The notes under the pieces are model-generated. The model saw only the letters and a program-made list of their open reading frames with translations. It had not been told where the DNA came from and ran no database searches. From Lachnospiraceae bacterium UBA1258 (GTDB lineage: Bacteria; Bacillota; Clostridia; Lachnospirales; Lachnospiraceae): a stretch of DNA of 6,273 nt. A program made the translations under genes and the position numbers. Position 1 is the first letter of the stretch. Every line of letters begins with the position of its first letter. This document shows positions 1 through 5,930 of the stretch, piece after piece. The DNA is taken from contig DBVS01000088.1 in assembly GCA_002308235.1 (NCBI GenBank), positions 70,514 to 76,786 of the forward strand. Direction: 5' to 3'.

Positions 1-30
1 CCCGAAAGCAAGTACATTGCCATCGAATAA
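1..30 (+). CDS. C-terminal end of an unidentified gene (partial)
   Basis: Reading from base 1 gives nine codons, PESKYIAIE, followed by a TAA stop at 28-30. The stop lies 18 bases before a strong + strand intrinsic terminator, which is what the end of a + strand gene should look like. The other two + frames run on through the terminator without an early stop, so they are less likely. Nine residues are too few to identify a family, and I assign no function. The reading frame itself is an inference from the stop-terminator arrangement. Confidence 0.45.
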   Translation, partial: PESKYIAIE

Positions 31-48
31 TTTCACAAAGAACCAAAA

Positions 49-78
49 ACCGGCGCGGACTACCGCGTCGGTTTTTTT
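49..78 (+). terminator. Intrinsic terminator, probably bidirectional
   Basis: A 10-bp stem (49-58 with 63-72, one G-T wobble at 53/68) closes a four-base ACTA loop and is followed by a T run at 72-78. This ends the + strand gene whose stop is at 28-30. Read on the minus strand, the same hairpin is followed by five T, so it can also terminate ogg transcription. The ogg stop codon (60-62) lies across the loop, so the hairpin is part of the ogg coding end. Confidence 0.85.
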
Positions 79-890
79 ATTTCATAGTAAAAAAGGTACT
101 GCTGAATGACTCCTTTGAAGCCTTCGAAGGGAGTTAAATCAAGCCCCTTCGGATAGTACTTAGCCATCAATTGTTTAACGTGGGTGTCTATGGGGAAAGC
201 GTCTATGCAGTGAAGCCCGAAAAGGCAGATGCAATCCGCAACCTTCGGCCCTATGCCCTTTTTCTCCATAAGAATCTTTTTGGCCTCTTCATAGGGCATT
301 TTCTTAAGCTCCCGCAACCATTCGGGGTGATTTCCCGTATATTCGAACATTTCCCTTAAATACTCATTTCTGTATCCGAGTCCCAAAGACGGATCGTTAA
401 AAGCCTCGGGTGAAATATCACAGGGCTCCGGGAACAGGTAAACCGGCAAGTTTCCGACGAGTACATTCTTTCCGCCGAGTTCACAAATCTTTTCAACGGA
501 ATTTTTAATTCTCGGAATGTTGTTATTCTGGGAAATAAGGAAAGTCACGATGGTTTCCCACAGATTCTGCTTCAGTATCCGTATGCCCTTTCCCGTAAGA
601 AAGCACTCGACAATATGCTCATCACCCGATTCTCTGATCTTTCTTTCAAAGTCCCGGTAATCTGTATTAAAGTCAAAATACTCGCACCAGGTTTGATTCC
701 AGTCATCATCCGAACATTCCGCGAAAAAGTCCTGTCCGTTTTGTGATATCTTAAGAACTTTATCACCCGAAGGAATAAGGTATTCCCCCTCACCGATTCT
801 TTTCCACCTGAAGCACTGACCGCTCTCTTCTGTCTGTTTAAGATCAAAATTGCTTGCGGCAAAACGCTTCCCGCAGTTTTTCTTATCCAT
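60..890 (-). CDS. ogg: 8-oxoguanine DNA glycosylase / AP lyase, OGG1 type
   Basis: Base-excision repair enzyme that removes 8-oxoguanine paired with C and then nicks the abasic site by beta-elimination. The product is 276 residues. The N-terminal OGG_N region has FDLKQTEESGQCFRW at 15-29, containing the Gly that matches human OGG1 G42. SQNNN (120-124) matches the strand-contacting asparagine region. The helix-hairpin-helix-GPD core carries KKGIGPKVADC, with catalytic Lys at 216 and the 8-oxoG-contacting Cys at 220, then PIDTH with catalytic Asp at 235. All active-site residues known from human OGG1 (K249, C253, D268, H270) have counterparts, so it should be active. I chose the ATG at 888-890 because AAAGGTGAT lies immediately upstream. 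A longer in-frame start at 995 would overlap pgeF and add 35 residues with no family similarity. Its last codons (Pro-Thr-Arg-stop) are encoded in the terminator hairpin. It diverges from pgeF across 63 bp in which I see no convincing promoter for either gene. Confidence 0.92.
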   Translation of the reverse strand: MDKKNCGKRFAASNFDLKQTEESGQCFRWKRIGEGEYLIPSGDKVLKISQNGQDFFAECSDDDWNQTWCEYFDFNTDYRDFERKIRESGDEHIVECFLTGKGIRILKQNLWETIVTFLISQNNNIPRIKNSVEKICELGGKNVLVGNLPVYLFPEPCDISPEAFNDPSLGLGYRNEYLREMFEYTGNHPEWLRELKKMPYEEAKKILMEKKGIGPKVADCICLFGLHCIDAFPIDTHVKQLMAKYYPKGLDLTPFEGFKGVIQQYLFYYEIKKPTR

Positions 891-953
891 AATCACCTTT
901 ATCTTTTCAAAAAAATACGCTAAACTGTCTAAAGAACCCGAAAGGAACCTGAC

Positions 954-1724
954 ATGGCAGTTATCGAAAAAGCCCTTAATTTCAAATATCCCCACGGCTT
1001 TTCCACCAGGATCGGCGGAGTGAGCACCGGCGTTTACGAGTCCTTAAACCTCGGCATGAACAGAGGCGACGACAAAGAACTCGTGATCAAAAACTGGGAT
1101 CTTTTCAGAAAAGCCTCCGGCATTACCAACGAACAGTTTGTCTGCGGCGAGCAGATCCACTCAAATATCGTGCACATCGCCACCAAGGAGGATCTTCGCC
1201 CCGCCTACGGTCCCGGATTCATGAATACCGCCGACGGTTACGTAACAAACCTTAGAAATGTTCCCATCGCCATCTTTACCGCGGACTGTGTTCCGCTGTT
1301 ACTGGAAGATTCAAAGGCCGGTGTCATAGGTGCCATTCACTGCGGCTGGAAAAGCACGGTTGCCGATATCGAAAAAGAAGCCGTTACGAAAATGGCTTCT
1401 CTCGGTTCCGATCCTTCTGATATTCACGCCGCCATCGGGCCTTCCATCGACATATGCTGCTTCGAGGTGGGACCCGAAGTTATTTCCGCTGTTTCGGATC
1501 TGCTTACCGAACCGGCCGACGATCTGTATTTGCAAAAAGAAAACGGCAAATACATGCTTGATCTTCGGGGCGTGGTTAAAAGGCGCCTCGAAGAACTGGG
1601 AGTTTTGCCCGAACACATTGAATATGTGGGGGGCTGCACCATGTGTAACCCCACCCGCTACTGGTCTCACAGATACACAGGCGGGGTTCGCGGAAGTCAG
1701 GCTTCCATAATCATGATCCCTTGA
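954..1724 (+). CDS. pgeF: PgeF/YlmD/YfiH-family protein (multicopper-oxidase-like purine nucleoside enzyme)
   Basis: Member of the DUF152 family (YfiH/PgeF, YlmD, human LACC1/FAMIN). Members have been described as purine nucleoside phosphorylases or adenosine deaminases, and in E. coli as a peptidoglycan editing factor that removes wrongly built UDP-MurNAc-L-Ser; 'polyphenol oxidase' is an older label. The length of 256 residues is normal. The metal-binding triad is visible: His69 in QIHS, Cys112 in ADCVPLLL, His129 in IHCGWKST; the 17-residue Cys-to-His distance matches the family. STRIGGVS (17-24), IGPSIDICCFEVG (161-173) and the C-terminal RGSQASIIMI are further signatures. The start at 954 is supported by AAAGGA with 7 bases to the ATG. 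It is a single gene with a terminator directly after the stop. No signal peptide, so cytoplasmic. Family assignment is firm; the physiological substrate is not set by sequence. Confidence 0.92.
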   Translation: MAVIEKALNFKYPHGFSTRIGGVSTGVYESLNLGMNRGDDKELVIKNWDLFRKASGITNEQFVCGEQIHSNIVHIATKEDLRPAYGPGFMNTADGYVTNLRNVPIAIFTADCVPLLLEDSKAGVIGAIHCGWKSTVADIEKEAVTKMASLGSDPSDIHAAIGPSIDICCFEVGPEVISAVSDLLTEPADDLYLQKENGKYMLDLRGVVKRRLEELGVLPEHIEYVGGCTMCNPTRYWSHRYTGGVRGSQASIIMIP

Positions 1725-1728
1725 AGTT

Positions 1729-1755
1729 GCCGGCGATTTCGCCGGCTCTTTCTTT
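1729..1755 (+). terminator. Intrinsic terminator of pgeF
   Basis: GCCGGCG (1729-1735) pairs perfectly with CGCCGGC (1740-1746) around an ATTT loop, followed by a T-rich tract TCTTTCTTT. It begins five bases after the pgeF stop codon. On the minus strand the hairpin lacks a T run, so it is a weak candidate for ending the convergent AAA gene, whose stop at 1754-1756 is 29 bases from that of pgeF. Confidence 0.85.
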
Positions 1756-3889
1756 ATTCTTTGCTTCCGTTTACGTCCGACAGATCGAAATCTTCGGAAA
1801 TAAGGGTCGAAAGATCCGCATCCCTGTCTTTTATAAGGCGCTTTGACTGGCTGAGGACAGCCTCTTCAACCTTATTTCGCACGAGACGTCCGTTGCCCGC
1901 ATCGTCCGCGCGGACCGCCTGAACTGCATTGAAATAAGCAAGCAAAGGTGTAAATGCGCCTTCGTCTATCACATAGCCCTTGGATTTTGCGGTTATCTTT
2001 GCAATATCCAAAAGTTCCTGCCCCGTATAATCCGGGAAATTGATCACATTGGGGAAACGGCTCTTAAGTCCTGAGTTTGCGGTCAGGAATTCCTGCATTT
2101 CCTTGGAATAGCCCGCCAGGATCACAATCAGGTCGTCACGGTTGTCTTCGATCCCCTTAACGAGAGTATCTATCGCCTCAAGTCCGAAGCTGTCATCCTT
2201 CCCTCTGTAAAGACTGTAGGCCTCATCTATGAAAAGAACGCCGCCCAGGGCCGAATTGATGACATTGTTGGTAAGAGGTGCGGTGTGACCCACGTATCTT
2301 CCCACCAGATCCGCACGGGATACTTCAACCAGCTGTCCGCCGGAAAGTACGCCGATGGCCTTAAGATATCTGCTTATGACTCTGGCGATGGTGGTCTTAC
2401 CGGTACCGGGATTTCCGGTAAAGATCATGTGCTTGCTGACTTCTCCGGCTTTTAAGCCTTCCTCGCGCCTGCGCTTCTGCACACGGTAGTACTCTTCGAG
2501 GCTGAAGACATATTCCTTGATTTTCGTAAGGCCTACGATATTGTCCATCTCGGCTTTGATCGCTTCGATCTCGCCCGAATAGCCTCCGGGGAGCAATGTA
2601 TTTATATCTGTTTTCTGATCATTGTAGCATGCATAGACTGTACCGGCTTCGGGCTGCAGCGTGATCCCGGTATCGTTGGCAAGTTCTTTCTCGAGACGAA
2701 GCTGTGCAAGCGCGGTGTACAGATCGGAATAAAAATCAAGGATCCCTTTCAGACCTACATTTTTCTCTGCACGGGTCAGCGAATATTTGATGAAGTATTC
2801 GCCGGGAGTCAGCTTGAAACGAAGCTGTCTTGCGGCTTTCTCTATCAGTGAATCAAGCTCTCTCTGAGAAATCTTGTCCAAAGAATCCTTATCAAGCGGA
2901 ACAGTCTCGCAGATATCGCCCTTCAGTGCATCCACAAACGGTGCTCCGAGTGCACCTGCAAGCTTCGAAACAGGGTCGGTACTGATGAAGATTATGTATT
3001 TGCCTCTCGCGCTTAAGGAACCTACTGCGTCGGAAGCAAGGGCGTTCGATACATTGATCAGCTGACCGTTCTGCTCGATATAACGGGCACTTAAGTTGCA
3101 TTTTCCCGTAACGACAAGCTCTGTAAGCGATGAAAGGAAGGATGCATGGCATTCCCTGTAATTCTCAAATGCGATCACGTCGGCGCTGCTGCAGAGGGCC
3201 GAATACAGATCCTGCAGGAAGAGCTTTTCTTCACCTGCGGTAGGATACAGCGAAAGATCTATATAACGTACGATACCGTTGCGAAGGACCTGGCGCTTCT
3301 CAAGAGCCTGGGTCAGCTTGTTCAGCGCGAAATGGCGTCCGGTATATGCCGGACCGGTCACATAGATGCAGTTGCGCGGCATCCCGTCGCCGACAGGCAT
3401 TACATAAGGACGCTTGAAAGAGATCATAAGCTTGTTCAGATAAGCATCCTGTCCGAAAACAACACCGTTCAGTTCTTCGGTAAGTCCGTTGAAGCTTTCA
3501 AGATCCACTTTCGGAATGGGCTTGTTGGCCGCAAGATGATCGTGCGCCTTACTGGCGACCTCATATGCATTGTCGGAGGTTACACCGAAATCCGATTCTA
3601 GATTTTTGGACATTTCGGTAATATCGCGGGAAAGCTGGGCCTGGTTGTGTGCGATCGTTTCATCGAGGGCTATGCCGGCCTGCTCGCACATGCGCCGGAT
3701 ATCGTTGCTGTTGCGGATAACGTCGTTCATGTCCGGCATAGTGCGTCCGGTGACGGCGATCAGATTATCCATCAATGTACCGCCGTTCTTCTTTTTGAGC
3801 TTCTTGGCGGCATCTATTTCCTCTGCGGAGTAAAAGCTTTTTTTACTGCCGAGCAGTTCGTTCAGGGAATCGTCAATGCTGTCCTTCAT
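1754..3889 (-). CDS. Tandem AAA+ protein: inactive ClpA/B-like module plus active CbbX/SpoVK-like module
   Basis: 711 residues, soluble, no signal peptide or membrane segment. Residues 1-125 are a charged, helix-rich N-terminal region I do not recognise. Module 1 (about 130-400) starts like ClpA/ClpB-type AAA domains (LNGVVFGQDAYLNKL), but its Walker A is GPAYTGRH (179-186), with Lys to Arg and Thr to His, and its Walker B position reads VIAFEN (238-243) rather than the DE pair; it should not hydrolyse ATP. Module 2 (about 440-690) is CbbX/SpoVK/EccA-like and complete: Walker A GNPGTGKTT (492-500), pore-loop GRYVGHT (530-536), Walker B VLFIDEA (551-557), sensor 1 ILAGY (590-594), arginine finger in KSRF (Arg611), sensor 2 GNGRLVRN (665-672). 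Module 2 relatives remodel protein complexes (CbbX on Rubisco, EccA in type VII secretion); the target here is unknown. The start at 3889 has GGAGG six bases upstream; the ATG at 3907 has none. The gene stands alone, with its own promoter. Confidence 0.9.
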   Translation of the reverse strand: MKDSIDDSLNELLGSKKSFYSAEEIDAAKKLKKKNGGTLMDNLIAVTGRTMPDMNDVIRNSNDIRRMCEQAGIALDETIAHNQAQLSRDITEMSKNLESDFGVTSDNAYEVASKAHDHLAANKPIPKVDLESFNGLTEELNGVVFGQDAYLNKLMISFKRPYVMPVGDGMPRNCIYVTGPAYTGRHFALNKLTQALEKRQVLRNGIVRYIDLSLYPTAGEEKLFLQDLYSALCSSADVIAFENYRECHASFLSSLTELVVTGKCNLSARYIEQNGQLINVSNALASDAVGSLSARGKYIIFISTDPVSKLAGALGAPFVDALKGDICETVPLDKDSLDKISQRELDSLIEKAARQLRFKLTPGEYFIKYSLTRAEKNVGLKGILDFYSDLYTALAQLRLEKELANDTGITLQPEAGTVYACYNDQKTDINTLLPGGYSGEIEAIKAEMDNIVGLTKIKEYVFSLEEYYRVQKRRREEGLKAGEVSKHMIFTGNPGTGKTTIARVISRYLKAIGVLSGGQLVEVSRADLVGRYVGHTAPLTNNVINSALGGVLFIDEAYSLYRGKDDSFGLEAIDTLVKGIEDNRDDLIVILAGYSKEMQEFLTANSGLKSRFPNVINFPDYTGQELLDIAKITAKSKGYVIDEGAFTPLLAYFNAVQAVRADDAGNGRLVRNKVEEAVLSQSKRLIKDRDADLSTLISEDFDLSDVNGSKE

Positions 3890-3895
3890 TGTAAA

Positions 3896-3900
3896 CCTCC
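3896..3900 (-). promoter_or_regulatory. Ribosome binding site that sets the AAA gene start
   Basis: GGAGG on the minus strand, six bases before the ATG at 3889-3887. It decides the start in favour of the inner Met: the upstream in-frame ATG at 3907 has no purine-rich site before it, and the GGAGG would then fall inside the coding sequence. Confidence 0.85.
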
Positions 3901-3932
3901 GTGACATTTTTGTTTGGATCTCATATTAACGG

Positions 3933-3988
3933 ATAGTGCAAATCACTATTCAAACCCCATTGTAACACAGAAATGATCATAGTGCAAA
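3933..3988. repeat. Pair of ATAGTGCAAA repeats, one forming a dyad
   Basis: The identical 10-mer ATAGTGCAAA occurs at 3933-3942 and 3979-3988, 46 bp apart in the same orientation. The second copy covers the -35 box of the AAA gene promoter. The first lies in its 5' leader and is the left arm of an inverted repeat, ATAGTG (3933-3938), five bases, CACTAT (3944-3949). The placement suggests an operator pair or looping site, but that is inference; part of the second copy is constrained simply by being a -35 element. Confidence 0.5.
3959..3987 (-). promoter_or_regulatory. Sigma-A type promoter of the AAA gene
   Basis: Read on the minus strand: TTGCAC (3987-3982), exactly 17 bp, then TACAAT (3964-3959). 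Transcription would start near 3952, leaving a leader of about 60 bases that contains the ATAGTG/CACTAT dyad. A weaker second possibility, TTGAAT with TTAATA 18 bp away (3953-3924), lies just downstream. Confidence 0.7.
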
Positions 3989-3995
3989 AAAAATG

Positions 3996-4024
3996 TTGAC
4001 TTTTTTGAAATGGTGTTGTAGTAT
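3996..4024 (+). promoter_or_regulatory. Sigma-A type promoter of tRNA-Trp
   Basis: TTGACT (3996-4001), 17 bp, TAGTAT (4019-4024), close to consensus and suited to a stable RNA gene. The expected start is near 4031, giving a leader of about 44 bases that holds a small possible hairpin, CGTAT/ATACG (4054-4058 with 4066-4070), just before the mature tRNA. The -35 box sits only eight bases from the -35 box of the divergent AAA gene promoter, so the two polymerases may compete. Confidence 0.8.
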
Positions 4025-4074
4025 ATTTGAGTGCGCTGGATGTGCGCAATTGACGTATCATTGTTATACGATAT

Positions 4075-4147
4075 AGGGGTATAGTTCAGCTGGTAGAATA
4101 TCGGTCTCCAAAACCGCAGGTCGTGGGTTCGAATCCTACTGCCCCTG
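4075..4147 (+). tRNA. trnW: tRNA-Trp (CCA anticodon)
   Basis: A full cloverleaf of 73 bases can be drawn. The acceptor AGGGGTA (4075-4081) pairs with TGCCCCT (4140-4146), one G-T. D stem GTTC/GAAT; anticodon loop CTCCAAA with CCA at 4108-4110; T arm GTGGG, TTCGAAT, CCTAC; discriminator G at 4147, as bacterial tRNA-Trp requires. The 3' CCA end is not encoded. The outermost anticodon-stem position is a T-C mismatch (4101 with 4117). It has its own promoter upstream and a hairpin terminator directly downstream. Confidence 0.97.
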
Positions 4148-4153
4148 TTCATG

Positions 4154-4190
4154 AAAGCATTTCGTGGCTATTGCGGAATGCTTTTTCTTT
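4154..4190 (+). terminator. Intrinsic terminator after tRNA-Trp
   Basis: An 11-bp stem, AAAGCATTTCG (4154-4164) with CGGAATGCTTT (4174-4184), one T-G wobble, nine-base loop, followed by a T-rich tract to 4190. It begins seven bases after the tRNA. It is the only terminator between the tRNA promoter and tgt, and its AT-rich stem and long loop could allow some read-through. Confidence 0.8.
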
Positions 4191-4192
4191 AC

Positions 4193-4232
4193 TGATGAGT
4201 TGATGAGTTTGTGATTTGGTGAGTTGGTGAGG
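4193..4232 (+). repeat. Five degenerate 8-bp tandem units before tgt
   Basis: The sequence falls into five consecutive octamers: TGATGAGT, TGATGAGT, TTGTGATT, TGGTGAGT, TGGTGAGG. The first two are identical and the fourth and fifth differ at one base; the third is the most diverged. The last unit supplies the purine-rich ribosome binding site (GAGGG, 4229-4233) of tgt. The array fills nearly all the space between the tRNA terminator and the tgt start. Confidence 0.6.
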
Positions 4233-4240
4233 GCTGAGCT

Positions 4241-5389
4241 ATGATGTATAAACTTCTGACGCGCGACGGCAATGCGAAACGTGCGGAATTTCATACGGTT
4301 CACGGGATCGTTCAGACGCCTGTGTTCATGAATGTCGGAACAGTCGCCGCTATCAAGGGTGCAGTCTCCACAATGGATTTAAAGGAGATCGGCACGCAGG
4401 TGGAATTATCGAATACCTACCATCTTCATGTCAGACCCGGCGACGAGATTGTGAAAAAGATGGGCGGCCTTCACAAGTTTATGAACTGGGACAGACCGAT
4501 CCTTACCGATTCGGGAGGATTTCAGGTATTCTCTCTGGCAGGCTTGCGCAAGATCAAGGAAGAGGGCGTTACGTTCCATTCCCATGTTGACGGAAGGCTC
4601 ATTTTCATGGGACCGGAAGAGAGCATGCAGATCCAGTCGAATCTCGGATCGACTATTGCGATGGCATTTGACGAGTGTCCTTCAAGCGTAGCGGCCAGGG
4701 AATATATACAGCCTTCGGTCGACAGAACCTACAGGTGGCTTTTGCGCTGCCGCGACAAGATGAAGGAACTGAACGAAAGAGAAGATACGGTCAACCGCGA
4801 ACAGCTTCTGTTCGGCATCAATCAGGGCGGTATTTTCGAAGATATAAGGATCGAACATGCCAAGAGGATTGCGGATCTCGATCTGCCCGGATATGCCATC
4901 GGAGGACTTGCGGTAGGCGAGTCACACGCCGATATGTACAGGATCATTGAAGCCGTTACGCCGCATCTGCCTTTGGAAAAGCCCGTTTATCTCATGGGTG
5001 TCGGCACTCCGGCCAATATTCTCGAAGCGGTTGAGCGCGGAGTTGATTTCTTTGACTGTGTTTATCCTACAAGAAACGGACGGCACGGACATGCATATAC
5101 GAATTTCGGCAAGATCAATCTTCTGAATGCGAAGTTTGAGACCGATGACAGGCCCATTGAGCCGGGATGCTCATGTCCGGCATGCAGGAATTATTCGAGA
5201 GCTTACATCAGACATCTGCTCAAAGCGGGCGAGATGCTGGGATTAAGGCTTATGGTGCTCCATAACCTGTATTTTTACAATCATCTTATGGAAGAAATAC
5301 GGGAAGCCATCGAGCAACACAGATACAGTGAATTTAAGGCGGAGAAGCTTGCGGGCTTTGAGGCCGGGGAGGATCCGGAGTCTGCATGA
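4241..5389 (+). CDS. tgt: tRNA-guanine transglycosylase (bacterial, preQ1 type)
   Basis: Exchanges the wobble guanine of GUN-anticodon tRNAs (Asp, Asn, His, Tyr) for a queuosine precursor, normally preQ1 in bacteria. 382 residues, the usual length. Visible signatures: DSGGFQVFSL with the active-site Asp90; MAFDEC (141-146) in the base pocket; GINQGGIF (192-199); GGLAVGE (221-227), whose Val is the bacterial form where eukaryotic enzymes have Gly; the nucleophile Asp272 in VDFFDCVYPTRNG; and the zinc site Cys310, Cys312, Cys315 with His341. All key residues are present. The start at 4241 follows GAGGG by seven bases; a second ATG is the next codon. yajC follows 45 bases downstream, the conserved tgt-yajC pairing. 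I found no promoter between the tRNA-Trp terminator and this gene, and no preQ1 riboswitch-like sequence. tRNA-Trp is not itself a queuosine substrate. preQ1 versus queuine preference is inferred from one motif. Confidence 0.97.
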   Translation: MMYKLLTRDGNAKRAEFHTVHGIVQTPVFMNVGTVAAIKGAVSTMDLKEIGTQVELSNTYHLHVRPGDEIVKKMGGLHKFMNWDRPILTDSGGFQVFSLAGLRKIKEEGVTFHSHVDGRLIFMGPEESMQIQSNLGSTIAMAFDECPSSVAAREYIQPSVDRTYRWLLRCRDKMKELNEREDTVNREQLLFGINQGGIFEDIRIEHAKRIADLDLPGYAIGGLAVGESHADMYRIIEAVTPHLPLEKPVYLMGVGTPANILEAVERGVDFFDCVYPTRNGRHGHAYTNFGKINLLNAKFETDDRPIEPGCSCPACRNYSRAYIRHLLKAGEMLGLRLMVLHNLYFYNHLMEEIREAIEQHRYSEFKAEKLAGFEAGEDPESA

Positions 5390-5434
5390 GGCAGAGGGGC
5401 CGGACCGAAAAATATATTTTCAGGAGGAAACACA

Positions 5435-5776
5435 ATGCTTACATTTTTAACAGCTGACGCGGGAGTAGGAACAGGATCATCAATGCTGATGCTTGTCGGT
5501 TATATCGCGGTTATCGGACTTCTGTTCTATTTTATGGCGATCCGCCCCCAGAAGAAGCAGCAGAAGCAGATGGAGGCCCTGATCTCGTCTCTTGAGGTCG
5601 GTGACTCTGTTTTGACAACCGGCGGATTCTACGGAGTTGTCATCGATGTCATGGATGAGGTTATCGTTGTTGAATTCGGCAGCAACAAGAACTGCCGTAT
5701 CCCCATGAAGAAAACTGCCATCGTTGAGGTTGAGAAGCCCGGCCAGTCATCAACCGAGAGCAGCGAAACGAAGTGA
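5435..5776 (+). CDS. yajC: Preprotein translocase accessory subunit YajC
   Basis: Small single-span membrane protein that associates with SecDF and the SecYEG channel. 113 residues. A short extracytoplasmic N-terminus is followed by a membrane segment at 17-36 and the hallmark IRPQKKQQK (36-44). Then comes a cytoplasmic beta-rich domain with LEVGDSVLTTGGFYGVV and the positively charged IPMKKTAI, all typical of YajC, and a hydrophilic Ser/Thr/Glu tail. The start has an ideal AGGAGG seven bases upstream. It lies 45 bases after tgt with no terminator or promoter between, so the two are probably co-transcribed. secD/secF, which often come next, are absent from the remaining sequence. No clear terminator follows it. 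Confidence 0.95.
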   Translation: MLTFLTADAGVGTGSSMLMLVGYIAVIGLLFYFMAIRPQKKQQKQMEALISSLEVGDSVLTTGGFYGVVIDVMDEVIVVEFGSNKNCRIPMKKTAIVEVEKPGQSSTESSETK

Positions 5777-5851
5777 TTTAACTGTGAATAGTAACATAAA
5801 AAAAACCAACATTTGACATTATTATGACAAAGTCGCCCGGTATTATTCAAA

Positions 5852-5880
5852 TTGGATGTGACGCATTATTGTAATATAGT
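5852..5880 (+). promoter_or_regulatory. Candidate promoter for the BIG2-domain gene
   Basis: TTGGAT (5852-5857), 17 bp, TATAGT (5875-5880). The -10 box is good, the -35 box matches at only three positions. It would start transcription near 5887, about 45 bases before the ATG. Upstream at 5814-5818 and 5825-5829 is a TGACA pair one helical turn apart, which could be a regulator site or chance. The region 5777-5930 is AT-rich and otherwise empty. Confidence 0.4.
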
Positions 5881-5930
5881 TAGCTGTTTTATTTTCAGTT
5901 ACTATAGTTTTTACCGGGAGGATGGATGCC

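Noticed and set aside
891..995. 35-residue N-terminal extension of ogg
   Set aside because: It overlaps the 5' end of pgeF, has no family similarity, and the inner ATG at 890 has a good ribosome binding site and matches the normal OGG N-terminus.
1360..1387. Lys instead of Arg in the HxGWR signature of PgeF (HCGWKST)
   Set aside because: Lys occurs at this position in other members such as YlmD-type proteins, so it is not a sign of lost function.
1311..1710. Overlapping open frames on both strands inside pgeF
   Set aside because: They are shadows of a well-supported gene with all family motifs; none has a plausible start signal or domain.
3640..3790. Resemblance of AAA protein residues 20-60 to an MshEN-type c-di-GMP binding domain
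   Set aside because: The pattern Leu-x-x-x-Leu-Ile-x-x-x-Gly is one residue too long and lacks the Arg-Leu-Gly signature; I would not call it without a profile search.
2874..3904. Several + strand frames of 63 to 151 codons opposite the AAA gene
   Set aside because: They lie antisense to a continuous 711-codon gene, show no recognised domain, and appear to follow from its codon use.
3890..3907. Upstream ATG at 3907 for the AAA gene
   Set aside because: No ribosome binding site precedes it, while GGAGG lies at the right distance from the ATG at 3889.
3946..4152. Minus-strand frame of 68 codons beginning MNRGSRIRTHDLRFWRP
   Set aside because: It is the reverse complement of tRNA-Trp and its promoter. 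The NRGSRIRTHDLRFWRP string is a well-known spurious translation of tRNA genes, with no ribosome binding site.
4148..4240. preQ1 riboswitch upstream of tgt
   Set aside because: No short C-rich-loop hairpin with an A-rich tail is present; the only hairpin is the tRNA terminator, and the rest is octamer repeat.
5813..5846. TTGACA (5813-5818) with TATTAT (5841-5846) as a promoter
   Set aside because: The -35 box is perfect, but the 22-bp spacing is too long for sigma-A; the pair at 5852-5880 with 17 bp fits better.
5922..5930. In-frame ATG at 5922 as start of the BIG2 gene
   Set aside because: It directly touches the GGGAGG ribosome binding site with no spacer; the ATG at 5931 has a workable nine-base spacing.
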